Part shown: piece after piece, positions 34,505 to 43,110 of the stretch
How positions within the stretch are numbered: position 1 is the first letter of the stretch
Layout: each line of letters opens with the position of its first letter
From: Pontimonas salivibrio
Lineage (GTDB): Bacteria; Actinomycetota; Actinomycetes; Actinomycetales; Microbacteriaceae
NCBI RefSeq assembly: GCF_002950575.1
Contig: NZ_CP026923.1
Coordinates: 372,001 to 436,000, forward strand
DNA length: 64,000 bases
Reading direction: 5' to 3'
The notes under the pieces: generated by a model
Seen by the model: the letters and a program-made list of their open reading frames with translations, nothing else
Told to the model about the DNA's origin: nothing
The model's database searches: none
Translations under genes and position numbers: made by a program

Positions 34505-34536
34505 GTTTCCCCACCACTGTCTTCGGGGTGGGCCTG

Positions 34537-35085
34537 ATGACGATGCTCGCGTCCCCCACTCAGACGGCGGCCACCAAAGAGCCGGCACTTCGCACTCTGG
34601 TACTAAACGCAGGATTTGAGCCGCTCTCGGTGGTGTCCTTCCGCCGGGCGATGGTGTTAGTCATGAATGCCCGCGCAACCGTGTTGGAAAAGGACCCGCA
34701 CCATCCGGTGCGGACCATCATGGGCGAATTTGATCGCCCCACCGTCATTGTTCTCAACCGCTATGTGCGACTCCCCCACGGTCGAAGTGTTCCCGTCTCC
34801 AGGCGGGGAGTACTACGCCGTGACAATCACCGCTGTGCGTACTGCCAACAGTCGGCCAGCACCATCGACCACGTCATTCCGCGCTCGCGTGGTGGTGGCG
34901 ACACCTGGGAAAACCTGGTCGCCTGTTGCCTGAAATGCAACAACATCAAAGGCGATCGCACCCCGGCCGAAATGGGGTGGTCACTGCGCCAACCCCCGAA
35001 GGCGCCCTACGGTATAGCCTGGTTGGTGCGCGGCATTGAGCGGCCACAACCCCACTGGGAAGAATATTTAGCTCAAGCAGCCTAA
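34537..35085 (+). CDS. HNH endonuclease
   Basis: A 182-residue protein whose C-terminal half is an HNH nuclease: 'RRDNHRCAYCQQSASTIDHVIPRSRGGGDTWENLVACCLKCNNIKG' with CxxC/CxxC zinc ligands and the DH active-site pair. The N-terminal half ('VLNAGFEPLSVVSFRRAMVLVM') is typical of the conserved actinobacterial HNH family of unknown role. ATGs at 34537 and 34543 are candidates. The terminator-bearing leader may control it. It overlaps the convergent glycosyltransferase gene by four bases. Confidence 0.9.
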   Translation: MTMLASPTQTAATKEPALRTLVLNAGFEPLSVVSFRRAMVLVMNARATVLEKDPHHPVRTIMGEFDRPTVIVLNRYVRLPHGRSVPVSRRGVLRRDNHRCAYCQQSASTIDHVIPRSRGGGDTWENLVACCLKCNNIKGDRTPAEMGWSLRQPPKAPYGIAWLVRGIERPQPHWEEYLAQAA

Positions 35086-36284
35086 GCGCCGGGCTCCAGC
35101 GCATCGGCGATGGTCTGGAGCGCCACCGCGCACCCGTCTTCTGTCGCCATCTCCTTCGACACGGCGGTGACCTGCGGTGTCTTATCGAGGGCATCGGAAA
35201 TGGATGCCCGCAGTGTGGCCACACTGCGGGTGTTCTTATTGATGGCAGCTGGACCCAACCTGGCTTTGTGTAACCGGGTGGCCCACCAAGGTTGGTCGCC
35301 CAAAAAGGGCATCACCACACTGGGTATCCCAGCGCGAAGCATCGCGTGAGTGGTGCCCGCACCGCCGTGGTGAATAGCGACATCCACTTCGGGTAAACAC
35401 TCGGCGTGGGGAACACTTTCTCGCACCAGCACATCTTCTGAGGCGGCTAACTCGGCCGAAGGCTTCAGCCCACCCCACCCGGTGACCAATAGAACCCGCA
35501 GACCCCATTCACGAGCAGCGGCCACGATGACCTCGGCCCGCCTGGCCGGGTTGCCCGCTTTCATCGAACCAAAGCCTGCATAGAGCACGGACCCGGCGCG
35601 TAGAAAATCCTCCAGCTCGGCATCGAGAGTTTCGCCGGTGCCTGGCGACTCGTGCCATGCCCCGGTGATTACCGCTGACTCTGGCCAATCGGCAGGAGGC
35701 GGGACAATGCTCGGGCTAATGGCACACAGTGTGAGGTCAGCCTCATGCGAGTCCACCCCCAGCCTGGTGGCCAAAGCCCGGGCTGGGTCGCCAAACGCTG
35801 AGAGCCCTGCCTGCACGAGTCGAAAACTGGCTCGGTTCAAGCTCTTTGGCATATCCCACGGGATTCCTGCAACCGGAAATTCGCTTGTGGGGGTCAACAT
35901 GGGAGCAAGCTCAGCAATCACCGCCAGTGCGCCCACTTCGTGGGCGACAACTGGCGCAGTCACCACCTTCGGGTGGTAGACCACCACGTCGGGGCAAAGG
36001 CTGCGGATGTGGTCACTACTGGTCGCATAAATGGCTTCCAGTGCTGGCTTCCATACCGAGCGATACTGCGCGAGTGCTCGCCACACGTTCACCCCTTGGT
36101 CGGCAATAAGGGCGCTGATTGATCCGGGGAGAGTCCAGCGGGTGTAGTGGGCATTGGGTTGGTCGGGTAAATCGGTGGTGTGGGCAAAGACCACGTCGTG
36201 GCCTGCTGATGCCGCGTAGTTGGCCAGCGCATGGAAGGGCTCGTTATCGCCCCTCGAGCCGAAGGCCACAAAGTACATCCGCAT
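35082..36284 (-). CDS. GT1-family glycosyltransferase
   Basis: A 400-residue UDP-glycosyltransferase-like protein with two Rossmann domains. 'RMYFVAFGSRGDNEPFHALA' opens the acceptor domain, and 'VDVAIHHGGAGTTHAMLRAGIPSVVMPFLGDQPWWA' is the donor-binding signature seen in sterol/antibiotic glycosyltransferases. The acceptor is unknown. ATG start. Stands alone between the HNH gene and tRNA-Arg. Confidence 0.85.
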   Translation of the reverse strand: MRMYFVAFGSRGDNEPFHALANYAASAGHDVVFAHTTDLPDQPNAHYTRWTLPGSISALIADQGVNVWRALAQYRSVWKPALEAIYATSSDHIRSLCPDVVVYHPKVVTAPVVAHEVGALAVIAELAPMLTPTSEFPVAGIPWDMPKSLNRASFRLVQAGLSAFGDPARALATRLGVDSHEADLTLCAISPSIVPPPADWPESAVITGAWHESPGTGETLDAELEDFLRAGSVLYAGFGSMKAGNPARRAEVIVAAAREWGLRVLLVTGWGGLKPSAELAASEDVLVRESVPHAECLPEVDVAIHHGGAGTTHAMLRAGIPSVVMPFLGDQPWWATRLHKARLGPAAINKNTRSVATLRASISDALDKTPQVTAVSKEMATEDGCAVALQTIADALEPGA

Positions 36285-36332
36285 CCTGCAACGCTAGCGT
36301 GACGTCTTCCCCCGTTACACTGGTGAACGCCC

Positions 36333-36404
36333 GCCTCTGTAGCTCAATGGAAGAGCAGTTCCGTCCTAAGGAAAGGGTTGGGGGTTCGAGTCCCTCCAGG
36401 GGCA
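36333..36404 (+). tRNA. tRNA-Arg (anticodon CCT)
   Basis: Acceptor GCCTCTG with CAGGGGC, anticodon loop GTCCTAA giving CCT (reads AGG), T-arm GGGGGTTCGAGTCCCTCC. No CCA is encoded. The first anticodon-stem pair (27-43) appears mismatched G-A. Confidence 0.9.
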
Positions 36405-36468
36405 CTTCCCGGGCGCTTTCGCCCCACGGCGTGGGATACGAGGCCATTTGGCCCTCGGACAATAGTGT

Positions 36469-39400
36469 GTGGGCGTGTGGCGCGCTGACTCTTTTGATGA
36501 AGCCCAGGGGTCTGAGGACCTCTGGAATCAAGCCCTCCCTCCCACCAGCCAATTCGCGTCACAAATTTCTGTGGGAGAACCCGACGTGGTTCCGGTGAAC
36601 CAGGCGGCGTCCGCCTGGAATGACTGGCGAATTGAAATTGCGGCGCTGGGTGGCGTGAGCCCACTGATTCACTTTGATCAGGACGCCGCACACCACATCG
36701 ATTTGGGCCACAGCCACCCTGGTGGTTTGGCACGTTTTATTGCCGGTTCACCCACACTGCTGGGAACGTTGATTCGAGATGACGTGCAGCGCCGGCGGGC
36801 CCACCAGGCGGCAACCAAGCTTTTCACCCACCACACTGAACTGCTCCACTCCAGGGGAATTGACTCCATCCAGTTGGGTATTGGCCTTGTGCAGTGGCGA
36901 CACGACGGTGAGACCTACCGCGGGCCATTACTGCTTCGCCCGGTCACTCTTCGCCGCCGAGGCTCTGATATCGAATTCACCCTGCAACGAACTGGGGTGC
37001 GGTTAAACCCTGCGCTGCAGCGTGAGTTTGCCAAACATTTGGAACTTCAGCTGGACGCCGAAGCGTTTGTGCGCCTCACCGAAGATGAGGGAGCGTTTCG
37101 ACCTAACTTCGCTCTCGATCGTCTGAGGGACCTCACCGCCCACCGTGACGATGTGAGTGTTAAAGCCCAACTCGTCGTCGGGTCCTTTGCCGAAGTAGCT
37201 GCGCCACTGCTGAGTGACGCCAGTCAGTTGTCGCACCCCTTGCTGGATGCCATTGGCGGTAATCCCGCCGCACAAGAAGAAGTGCGACAGTCCAGAGCTC
37301 CCGTGGAAGTGCCTGATGCCGATCGGCGGAGCCCCGACGTGGACCGCCTGATCGTCGATGCGGACACCGAGCAGGACCTCATCGTCACCCACATTTTGGC
37401 CGGCAACTCGATGACGGTGCGCACACTGCCGGGCACCGGAAGCACCCAAACGCTGGTGAACGCGTTGGGTGCTTTGGTCGCACACAATAAACGCGTCTTG
37501 GTGGTCAGCCCCAGGCGGGCAACCCTCGGGGCGATTGGCGACCGTTTGGCGCGTACAGCACTGCCCGGCATGGCAGCACGAGTCACGAATGTCTCTCGTG
37601 ATCTGATTCGCTCCATTGGCCGGAATGAAAAAGCCACACACATTGACTCTCGTGATGTCGATGGGGCACTGCAACGCGTTCGAGAAGTCATCATTCGCTA
37701 CCGGGGCGCTCTTTCCCACGACGACCCCCAACTGGGTGTCAGCGTGTTGGAAGCCATCCACTGGCTGTCTCGTTTGAGCCTCCAGGACAACCCACCACAG
37801 AGCCAGGCACGCCTGTCCACCGAAGCCCTCACCCGTTTAGCAACTGGCCGCGATGACGCGGCCCAGTTGTTGCGTGAAGCAGCGGAGCTTGGCCAATTCC
37901 GATTCGGCCCAGATGATTCGCCCTGGTACGGGGTGGAATTTTCTGACCACGAGCACGCGCTTCGCTCACAACAACTGGCCAAGCGCTTAGCCGATGAGGT
38001 GTTGCCCAGGCTAAAGACCATGGCTCACCAGGTGTTAGAACACACTGCGCTTCCCACACCGAAAGATTTCAGCCAACTCGCTCTCTTCGTGCACCTGTTG
38101 GTGGACATTCGAGAAAGCTTGGACCGTTTCCAACCGGGAGTGTTTGATCGACCGCTGACTGACCTCATTGCCGCAACGGGCAGTACTGAGCAGGCTAGCC
38201 AACTCGCCCGAATTCAACGCCGCCGGCTGAAAGCGCTCGCCAAAGAGTATGTCCGCCCCGGAATGCACGTCGGCGACCTACACGGCTCGTTGGTCAAGAT
38301 CAACGAGCAGCGCCACACCTGGCAACGCTTCGTTGAAAGTGGCCACCCACCTAGTGTCCCCCCGGGTCTCGCAGATTTGCAGCCGCTCCTTCAGGAAGCA
38401 GAGCAAGATATCCGCACCCTGTCCGAGACTCTGGGTCGTGAACCCGAGCGGTCGCTGACCCGTTCATCGGTCGATGAGCTCATCGAGTTGATGGGGTCGC
38501 TGGGTGAAGAATCGGATGTTCTTCGCACCCTCGAAGACCGAGCACAAGTCACGTCCACCCTGCAGGAGTGGGACCTGGGTCCCCTGGTCGATGATCTGGC
38601 CAATCGACACGTCGCCGTAGGCGATGTGGAAAACGAATTAGAGCTCGCCTGGTGGCGAGGCGCACTCGAGCACATCTTGAGCCACAACCAGGACCTGTTG
38701 GGCCAAGATGCCACTTTGTTGCACCGCCTGGAATCGGATTACCGCCTAGTGGATGAAGCACATGCGTCATCCAACGCGAAGCGTTTGGCCTGGCAGTTAG
38801 CAGAGCGTTGGTCGGTGGGTTTGATGGACTGGCCAGAAGAATCGGCTTGGTTGAAATCGGCCCTGAAGTCCGGTGGTGTCACCCCCACAGATCTTCATGA
38901 AAAAGCACCCCACCTTTCTCGTGCGCTGGCTCCGGTGTGGTTGGCAAGCCCCTACGACGTGTGGAAGTTACCGGCTAGCCAAAGCTTCGACGTGGTGGTC
39001 GTCGCCGACGCTGGTGCCGTCACCCTCGCCGAAGTGGCTCCCGCTATTCGCCGGGGTCGACAGGTGGTTGCCATGGGTGATCCGGTCATTCAGCGCCCCG
39101 AAGAGTTCGATGTCGGGTTGTGGTCTGAGGCCGAAGAGTCAACCAGTGACCCTGAAGCCCAACACCCCCACTCTGCTTTGGGTGTCTTGTCGGAGATCCT
39201 TCCCGGTCACGAATTGACCAGAAGTTATCGGGTGACCGGAGAAGACCTGGCCGACCTGGTCGATCGAAACCTGTATTCGGGACACATTGCGTCACTGCCG
39301 TGGGCGGGATCGTTCCTTGGTCACCGCAGTGTTGAGCTAGACATTGTGGAGGACGGTTTTGGTCTGCCTGACCCCATCACCGGTGTGATTGAAAGTGTCG

Positions 39401-40251
39401 ATGCGGAAGTGCGGGCTGTTGTTGACCAGGTCATCCACCACGCCCGAAGCCAGCCCACACAGTCGTTGATGGTGGTGACCGCCAGTAATCGACACGCACA
39501 GCGCGTCTATGAGGGTGTTGCTCGAGCTGTCGGGGAACACCCCGACCTGTCCGAGTTTTTTACCGCCGATGGTCCGGAACCGTTCGTGTCGGTCACGCTT
39601 CGACAAGCTCACGCCATGAGTCGCGATCGAGTGATTTTCTCCCTCGGCTTCGGTCGCACACCACACGGCCGGGTGCTGAGCGACTTGGGCATGCTCTCTG
39701 AGCCGGGCGGCGAAAGACTGCTGGCGTTGGGTCTCACCAGAGCGCGGCGGCACCTTCGGGTCGTCAGCTGTTTGCGTCCCGACGATTTGAGTGACCCCCG
39801 TTTGCAGCCCTCCGTTCGCGCTGTCGGTAAAGTCCTCGGAGAAATCTTGAACCCTCCCGCGCTTCCCGAAGTCGCCCACGAGTCTGATCCGATGTTGGTG
39901 GACTTGGCGGAGCGAGTGAAAAAGCTTGGCCTAACGGTGTCGCTCGACCACCACGGCGTCATTCCGTTAGCCGCGCACGCCCACGGCGTGTGTATCGCCG
40001 TAGACACCGATCGGCAGTTGTTGGGAATGTCGATTCGTGAGGGACTTCGTCTGCGCCCGCAAGCGCTTAGTCGACTGGGTTGGCACTATGTCCGAGTGCA
40101 CTCTTTCGAGCTCTTTTCTGACCCCGATGGTGTGGCCAGAAAGATTGCCGCCGTGGCGGGAGTGGCCGCCGCGCAGGAGGCGACCACTCCGGAAGCAGAT
40201 CACAGTGAGGGCTTGGGCAGTGAGCGAGCAGACACCCACGCCTCCTCCTAA
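36469..40251 (+). CDS. Large SF1-helicase-like protein with lost Walker motifs
   Basis: A 1260-residue relative of DNA2/NAM7-type SF1 helicases. The expected Walker A reads 'TLPGTGSTQTLVNAL': the invariant Lys is Ser. Walker B/DEAx reads 'VVVVADAGAVTLAEV', so the catalytic Glu is also missing. Motif III-like 'AMGDPVIQRPEEF' and motif V-VI-like 'TLRQAHAMSRDRVIFSLGFG', 'LGLTRARRHLRVV' are retained. The C-terminus (~1140-1235) looks like an endonuclease-fold domain with few catalytic residues. It is probably a non-hydrolytic scaffold. GTGs at 36469 and 36475 are possible starts. The small gene after it overlaps its end. Confidence 0.8.
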   Translation: MGVWRADSFDEAQGSEDLWNQALPPTSQFASQISVGEPDVVPVNQAASAWNDWRIEIAALGGVSPLIHFDQDAAHHIDLGHSHPGGLARFIAGSPTLLGTLIRDDVQRRRAHQAATKLFTHHTELLHSRGIDSIQLGIGLVQWRHDGETYRGPLLLRPVTLRRRGSDIEFTLQRTGVRLNPALQREFAKHLELQLDAEAFVRLTEDEGAFRPNFALDRLRDLTAHRDDVSVKAQLVVGSFAEVAAPLLSDASQLSHPLLDAIGGNPAAQEEVRQSRAPVEVPDADRRSPDVDRLIVDADTEQDLIVTHILAGNSMTVRTLPGTGSTQTLVNALGALVAHNKRVLVVSPRRATLGAIGDRLARTALPGMAARVTNVSRDLIRSIGRNEKATHIDSRDVDGALQRVREVIIRYRGALSHDDPQLGVSVLEAIHWLSRLSLQDNPPQSQARLSTEALTRLATGRDDAAQLLREAAELGQFRFGPDDSPWYGVEFSDHEHALRSQQLAKRLADEVLPRLKTMAHQVLEHTALPTPKDFSQLALFVHLLVDIRESLDRFQPGVFDRPLTDLIAATGSTEQASQLARIQRRRLKALAKEYVRPGMHVGDLHGSLVKINEQRHTWQRFVESGHPPSVPPGLADLQPLLQEAEQDIRTLSETLGREPERSLTRSSVDELIELMGSLGEESDVLRTLEDRAQVTSTLQEWDLGPLVDDLANRHVAVGDVENELELAWWRGALEHILSHNQDLLGQDATLLHRLESDYRLVDEAHASSNAKRLAWQLAERWSVGLMDWPEESAWLKSALKSGGVTPTDLHEKAPHLSRALAPVWLASPYDVWKLPASQSFDVVVVADAGAVTLAEVAPAIRRGRQVVAMGDPVIQRPEEFDVGLWSEAEESTSDPEAQHPHSALGVLSEILPGHELTRSYRVTGEDLADLVDRNLYSGHIASLPWAGSFLGHRSVELDIVEDGFGLPDPITGVIESVDAEVRAVVDQVIHHARSQPTQSLMVVTASNRHAQRVYEGVARAVGEHPDLSEFFTADGPEPFVSVTLRQAHAMSRDRVIFSLGFGRTPHGRVLSDLGMLSEPGGERLLALGLTRARRHLRVVSCLRPDDLSDPRLQPSVRAVGKVLGEILNPPALPEVAHESDPMLVDLAERVKKLGLTVSLDHHGVIPLAAHAHGVCIAVDTDRQLLGMSIREGLRLRPQALSRLGWHYVRVHSFELFSDPDGVARKIAAVAGVAAAQEATTPEADHSEGLGSERADTHASS

Positions 40252-40402
40252 AAAGGACACCAGGAAGACTCGTCGCAGGGCGACCAGACCCGACCCACCC
40301 GGTGTTGATCCACACCCTGCTGATCACGATGATGAGCAGTCACGCGGCCCGTCGACAGAAAACGATCAGCGGCTTCGAGAAGATAAACCGCCGCACTACT
40401 GA
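40220..40402 (+). CDS. Small basic-acidic protein ending in PPHY
   Basis: About 60 residues: Pro/Lys/Arg-rich start ('PPPKKDTRKTRRRATRP') and the ending 'NDQRLREDKPPHY', which resembles a conserved C-terminal signature (RLR..PPHW/Y) of small actinobacterial proteins found after the giant helicase-like gene. The GTG at 40220 overlaps the helicase-like gene by 32 bases. No function known; the pairing suggests joint action. Confidence 0.6.
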   Translation: MSEQTPTPPPKKDTRKTRRRATRPDPPGVDPHPADHDDEQSRGPSTENDQRLREDKPPHY

Positions 40403-40510
40403 TCAGCCGGTCTGATGATTCAGGCGAATGGTTCAGGAGCGTGGTTCAGGCCGTTGAGCCGAACCAATTTCTTCGCGGGACTGGTTGGCGGGTGTGCAGA
40501 ATCGCCACCC

Positions 40511-40538
40511 ACCGACCACCGACCACCGACGACCGAGC
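40511..40538 (+). repeat. 7-nt tandem repeat, four copies
   Basis: Four copies of ACCGACC (last two ACCGACG and ACCGAGC) between the PPHY gene and the convergent FmdB-like gene. Short and imperfect; probably neutral. Confidence 0.6.
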
Positions 40539-40550
40539 GCTGGACGCGGC

Positions 40551-40835
40551 TTAGGACTTCTTTGAGGACGAGGCCTTCTTGTCGGATTTCTTCTTGGAAC
40601 CCTTTGATTTCTTGGAATCCGAGGAAGAGGAGGAAGACGAAGACGCCTTCTTGGCTTCAGCCCTCGAATCGTTTCGATAAAAGCCGGAACCTTGGAAGGT
40701 GACTCCCACGGCACTGAAGAGTTTCCGAAGTGCACCCTCACATTCGGGGCAGGTCGTCAACGATTCATCGGTGAAATCCTGCTGGATATCGAATTCGATA
40801 CCGCAGTCTCTACAGCGGTAAGAGTAGGTGGGCAC
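40551..40835 (-). CDS. FmdB-family zinc ribbon protein
   Basis: A 94-residue protein: a zinc ribbon with CxxC...CxxC ('YSYRCRDCGIEFDIQQ', 'LTTCPECEGALRKLFS') and a Ser/Lys-rich low-complexity tail (residues ~60-94). FmdB-type proteins are regulatory or assembly factors of uncertain target. The start is GTG with GAGGAT in front. Sits 30 bases downstream of the 5-FCL gene on the same strand. Confidence 0.9.
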   Translation of the reverse strand: MPTYSYRCRDCGIEFDIQQDFTDESLTTCPECEGALRKLFSAVGVTFQGSGFYRNDSRAEAKKASSSSSSSSDSKKSKGSKKKSDKKASSSKKS

Positions 40836-40865
40836 AGCACAATCCTCGTTGCTTATGGCCTGGAA

Positions 40866-41459
40866 TTAACCAAACCGGATGATTTGAGTGGGTGTTACCG
40901 CCCCGTCCACACCCTGATCGTGGGGTTCGATGGGGACGTTGTCGATTACTTCATGATCATAAACCACGGCGAACACGGGTGGCCTGTGTGCCATGGAGCC
41001 CAGCATGCGGTCAAAGTAGCCTCGACCCCAGCCCATCCGACCGCCCTTAGCGTCCACTAGGGACGCGGGAATGAACATGACGTCGACTCCGTCGACCGCC
41101 ATCGGTCCCAACAACTCTGAGGTGGGAATGGGCATTCCCAAGACGTCGAGGCTTTCGCCTTCGCGGTCACACAGTGCCCAATCCATTAACCCGTCTTCAC
41201 GGCTGACCGGCACCAACACGTCAATGCCGTCAGCCATTACCTGGTCAATGAAACCTCTCGTGGTGGGTTCATCCGCGCCGGAGAGGTAGCAGGCAATGCG
41301 TTTGGCGCCATATTCCGTGGCGAGGGCGTAAAGGTTCTTGCCAAGACCGGCTTCTGCGGCCGCTTTTTCGTCAGATGTCATGATCCTCCGGCGCTCTCTG
41401 GCTTCCGCCCGGAGGGCGGGTTTGTCGCCTGGTGCGCTGGCGGGGCTGGCTTCGGCCAT
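40866..41459 (-). CDS. 5-formyltetrahydrofolate cyclo-ligase
   Basis: A 197-residue ATP-dependent enzyme converting 5-formyl-THF to 5,10-methenyl-THF. 'VLVPVSREDG' and 'MIFIPASLVD..GGRMGWGRGYFDRML' (nucleotide-binding G.GGGYYDR motif) are visible. Cytoplasmic. Probably an operon with the fmdB-like gene downstream, a common actinobacterial arrangement. Confidence 0.93.
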   Translation of the reverse strand: MAEASPASAPGDKPALRAEARERRRIMTSDEKAAAEAGLGKNLYALATEYGAKRIACYLSGADEPTTRGFIDQVMADGIDVLVPVSREDGLMDWALCDREGESLDVLGMPIPTSELLGPMAVDGVDVMFIPASLVDAKGGRMGWGRGYFDRMLGSMAHRPPVFAVVYDHEVIDNVPIEPHDQGVDGAVTPTQIIRFG

Positions 41460-41493
41460 GCGCTTAGTCTAAGTCGCCTACTAGTGTGTCCCT

Positions 41494-42381
41494 ATGCCGA
41501 TTCTGAAAGCGGTCATCCCTGCAGCGGGTTTGGGTACGAGATTTTTGCCCGCCACAAAAGCGATGCCTAAAGAGATGTTGCCCGTCGTGGACAAACCTGC
41601 GATCCAATACGTGGTGGAAGAGGCGGTGTCTGCCGGACTCACCGACGTGTTGATGATTACCGGGCGCAATAAGAACGCTTTGGAAAACCACTTTGACCGC
41701 AACACAGAGCTGGAAGCGGTTTTGGAGCGAAAAGGTGACGATCGTCGTCTTCGCGAAGTCCACCAATCCACTCATTTAGCCAACATTCACTATGTGCGAC
41801 AGCGCGACCCAATGGGTCTCGGTCACGCGGTGGCTCGCGCCCAAATGCACGTGGGCAGACACCCTTTTGCGGTACTGCTGGGTGATGACCTCATTGATGA
41901 GCGCGATGACCTGTTAAAACGCATGATTGAGGTTTTTGATTCGAAGCCCGCCTGCATCATCGCGTTGCAGGAAGTCGACCCTCAACAGGTGAACCTTTAC
42001 GGAATTGCCACAGTGGAGGCCACCGACGAAGACGACGTGGTGCGTGTGCGCGAACTGGTAGAGAAGCCGAAACCGGCCGATGCACCGTCAAACTTGGCCA
42101 TCATCGGTCGCTACATCCTTCAGCCGGACATTTTTGATGCGCTCGAGACCACCGCACCCGGTTCGGGCGGTGAAATCCAGCTCACTGACGCACTCAATAC
42201 TGTGGCCCACTCGGGCGCGGGTGGTGGCGTGTTGGGTGTGATTTTCCGCGGTCGCCGCTACGACACCGGTGATCGGTTGGACTATTTGAAAGCCATCGTG
42301 CAGGTTGCCAGTAGCCGTGAAGACTTAGGCCCCGATTTTCGGCGTTGGTTGGCAGATTTTGCCCGAGGTGTAGAGGGCTAG
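41494..42381 (+). CDS. galU: UTP-glucose-1-phosphate uridylyltransferase
   Basis: A 295-residue enzyme making UDP-glucose. 'KAVIPAAGLGTRFLPATKAMPKEMLPVVDKPAIQYVVEEA' is the nucleotide-binding signature, and 'LLGDDLI', 'VEKPKPADAPSNLAIIGRYIL' and 'RYDTGDRLDYLKA' are diagnostic of GalU. It starts a cluster with rimJ-like and sepX/glpR-like genes on the same strand. Confidence 0.97.
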   Translation: MPILKAVIPAAGLGTRFLPATKAMPKEMLPVVDKPAIQYVVEEAVSAGLTDVLMITGRNKNALENHFDRNTELEAVLERKGDDRRLREVHQSTHLANIHYVRQRDPMGLGHAVARAQMHVGRHPFAVLLGDDLIDERDDLLKRMIEVFDSKPACIIALQEVDPQQVNLYGIATVEATDEDDVVRVRELVEKPKPADAPSNLAIIGRYILQPDIFDALETTAPGSGGEIQLTDALNTVAHSGAGGGVLGVIFRGRRYDTGDRLDYLKAIVQVASSREDLGPDFRRWLADFARGVEG

Positions 42382-42388
42382 TAATCCG

Positions 42389-43051
42389 GTGACAAATCTG
42401 ATTCCCACCCTCACTCACCCACTGGTTACCCTGAGGGGTGTCCGCTTACGCGATTCGCGGGTGATGGACACACTGCTGTCGAAGAACCGTTCCTGGTTGC
42501 AACCCTGGGAGGCAACCCACCCCATTATTCCCGCGATAGCACTGGATCAGCGCGGCGCTATTCGAAGCCTTCTTCAGCAAGCGAGGAAAGGCTACGGCTT
42601 ACCGTTCGTTTTGGAAGTTGATGGGCAGATGGTGGGCCAACTAAACGTCTCCCAAATCACCTACGGGTCGCTGTCCTCTGCGGGCCTTGGGTATTGGATT
42701 GTCGAATCTCAGGCCGGGAAAGGCATTACCCCGGTGGCGGTTGCCATGGCCACCGATTACCTGTTTTTTGAAAAAGGTCTCCACCGGATGGAGATCTGTA
42801 TCCGACCAGAAAATGTTGCTTCTCTGCGGGTTGTCGAAAAGTTGGGTTTTCGGTTTGAGGGCTTTCGTCGCCGCTACATCCACATCGATCGGCAATGGCG
42901 CGACCATCTGTGTTACGCGCTGACAGTGGAAGAAGTTCCCCGTGGGGTGTTGGAGCGTTTTGAACAGGGGCAAGTACCTACCGGAGTGTCAGAAATCCCC
43001 GAATACGTGCGCATCCAGATGCAAAACCCGCTTCATCTTCCACCCCGGTAA
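42389..43051 (+). CDS. GNAT N-acetyltransferase (RimJ/RimL-like)
   Basis: A 220-residue acetyltransferase: 'VTLRGVRLRDSRVM', 'GLGYWIVESQAGKGITPVAVAMATDYLF' and 'NVASLRVVEKLGFRFEGFRRRYIHIDRQWRDHLCYAL' are the Acetyltransf_3 hallmarks. The substrate could be a ribosomal protein N-terminus. GTG start seven bases after galU. The galU-rimJ-sepX order is conserved in actinobacteria. Confidence 0.9.
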   Translation: MTNLIPTLTHPLVTLRGVRLRDSRVMDTLLSKNRSWLQPWEATHPIIPAIALDQRGAIRSLLQQARKGYGLPFVLEVDGQMVGQLNVSQITYGSLSSAGLGYWIVESQAGKGITPVAVAMATDYLFFEKGLHRMEICIRPENVASLRVVEKLGFRFEGFRRRYIHIDRQWRDHLCYALTVEEVPRGVLERFEQGQVPTGVSEIPEYVRIQMQNPLHLPPR

Positions 43052-43110
43052 ACACGCCCATAACCCGGGGATACCGGCGAAGAGGCCCCCTCACTCCTAC
43101 CCTAAAAGCC

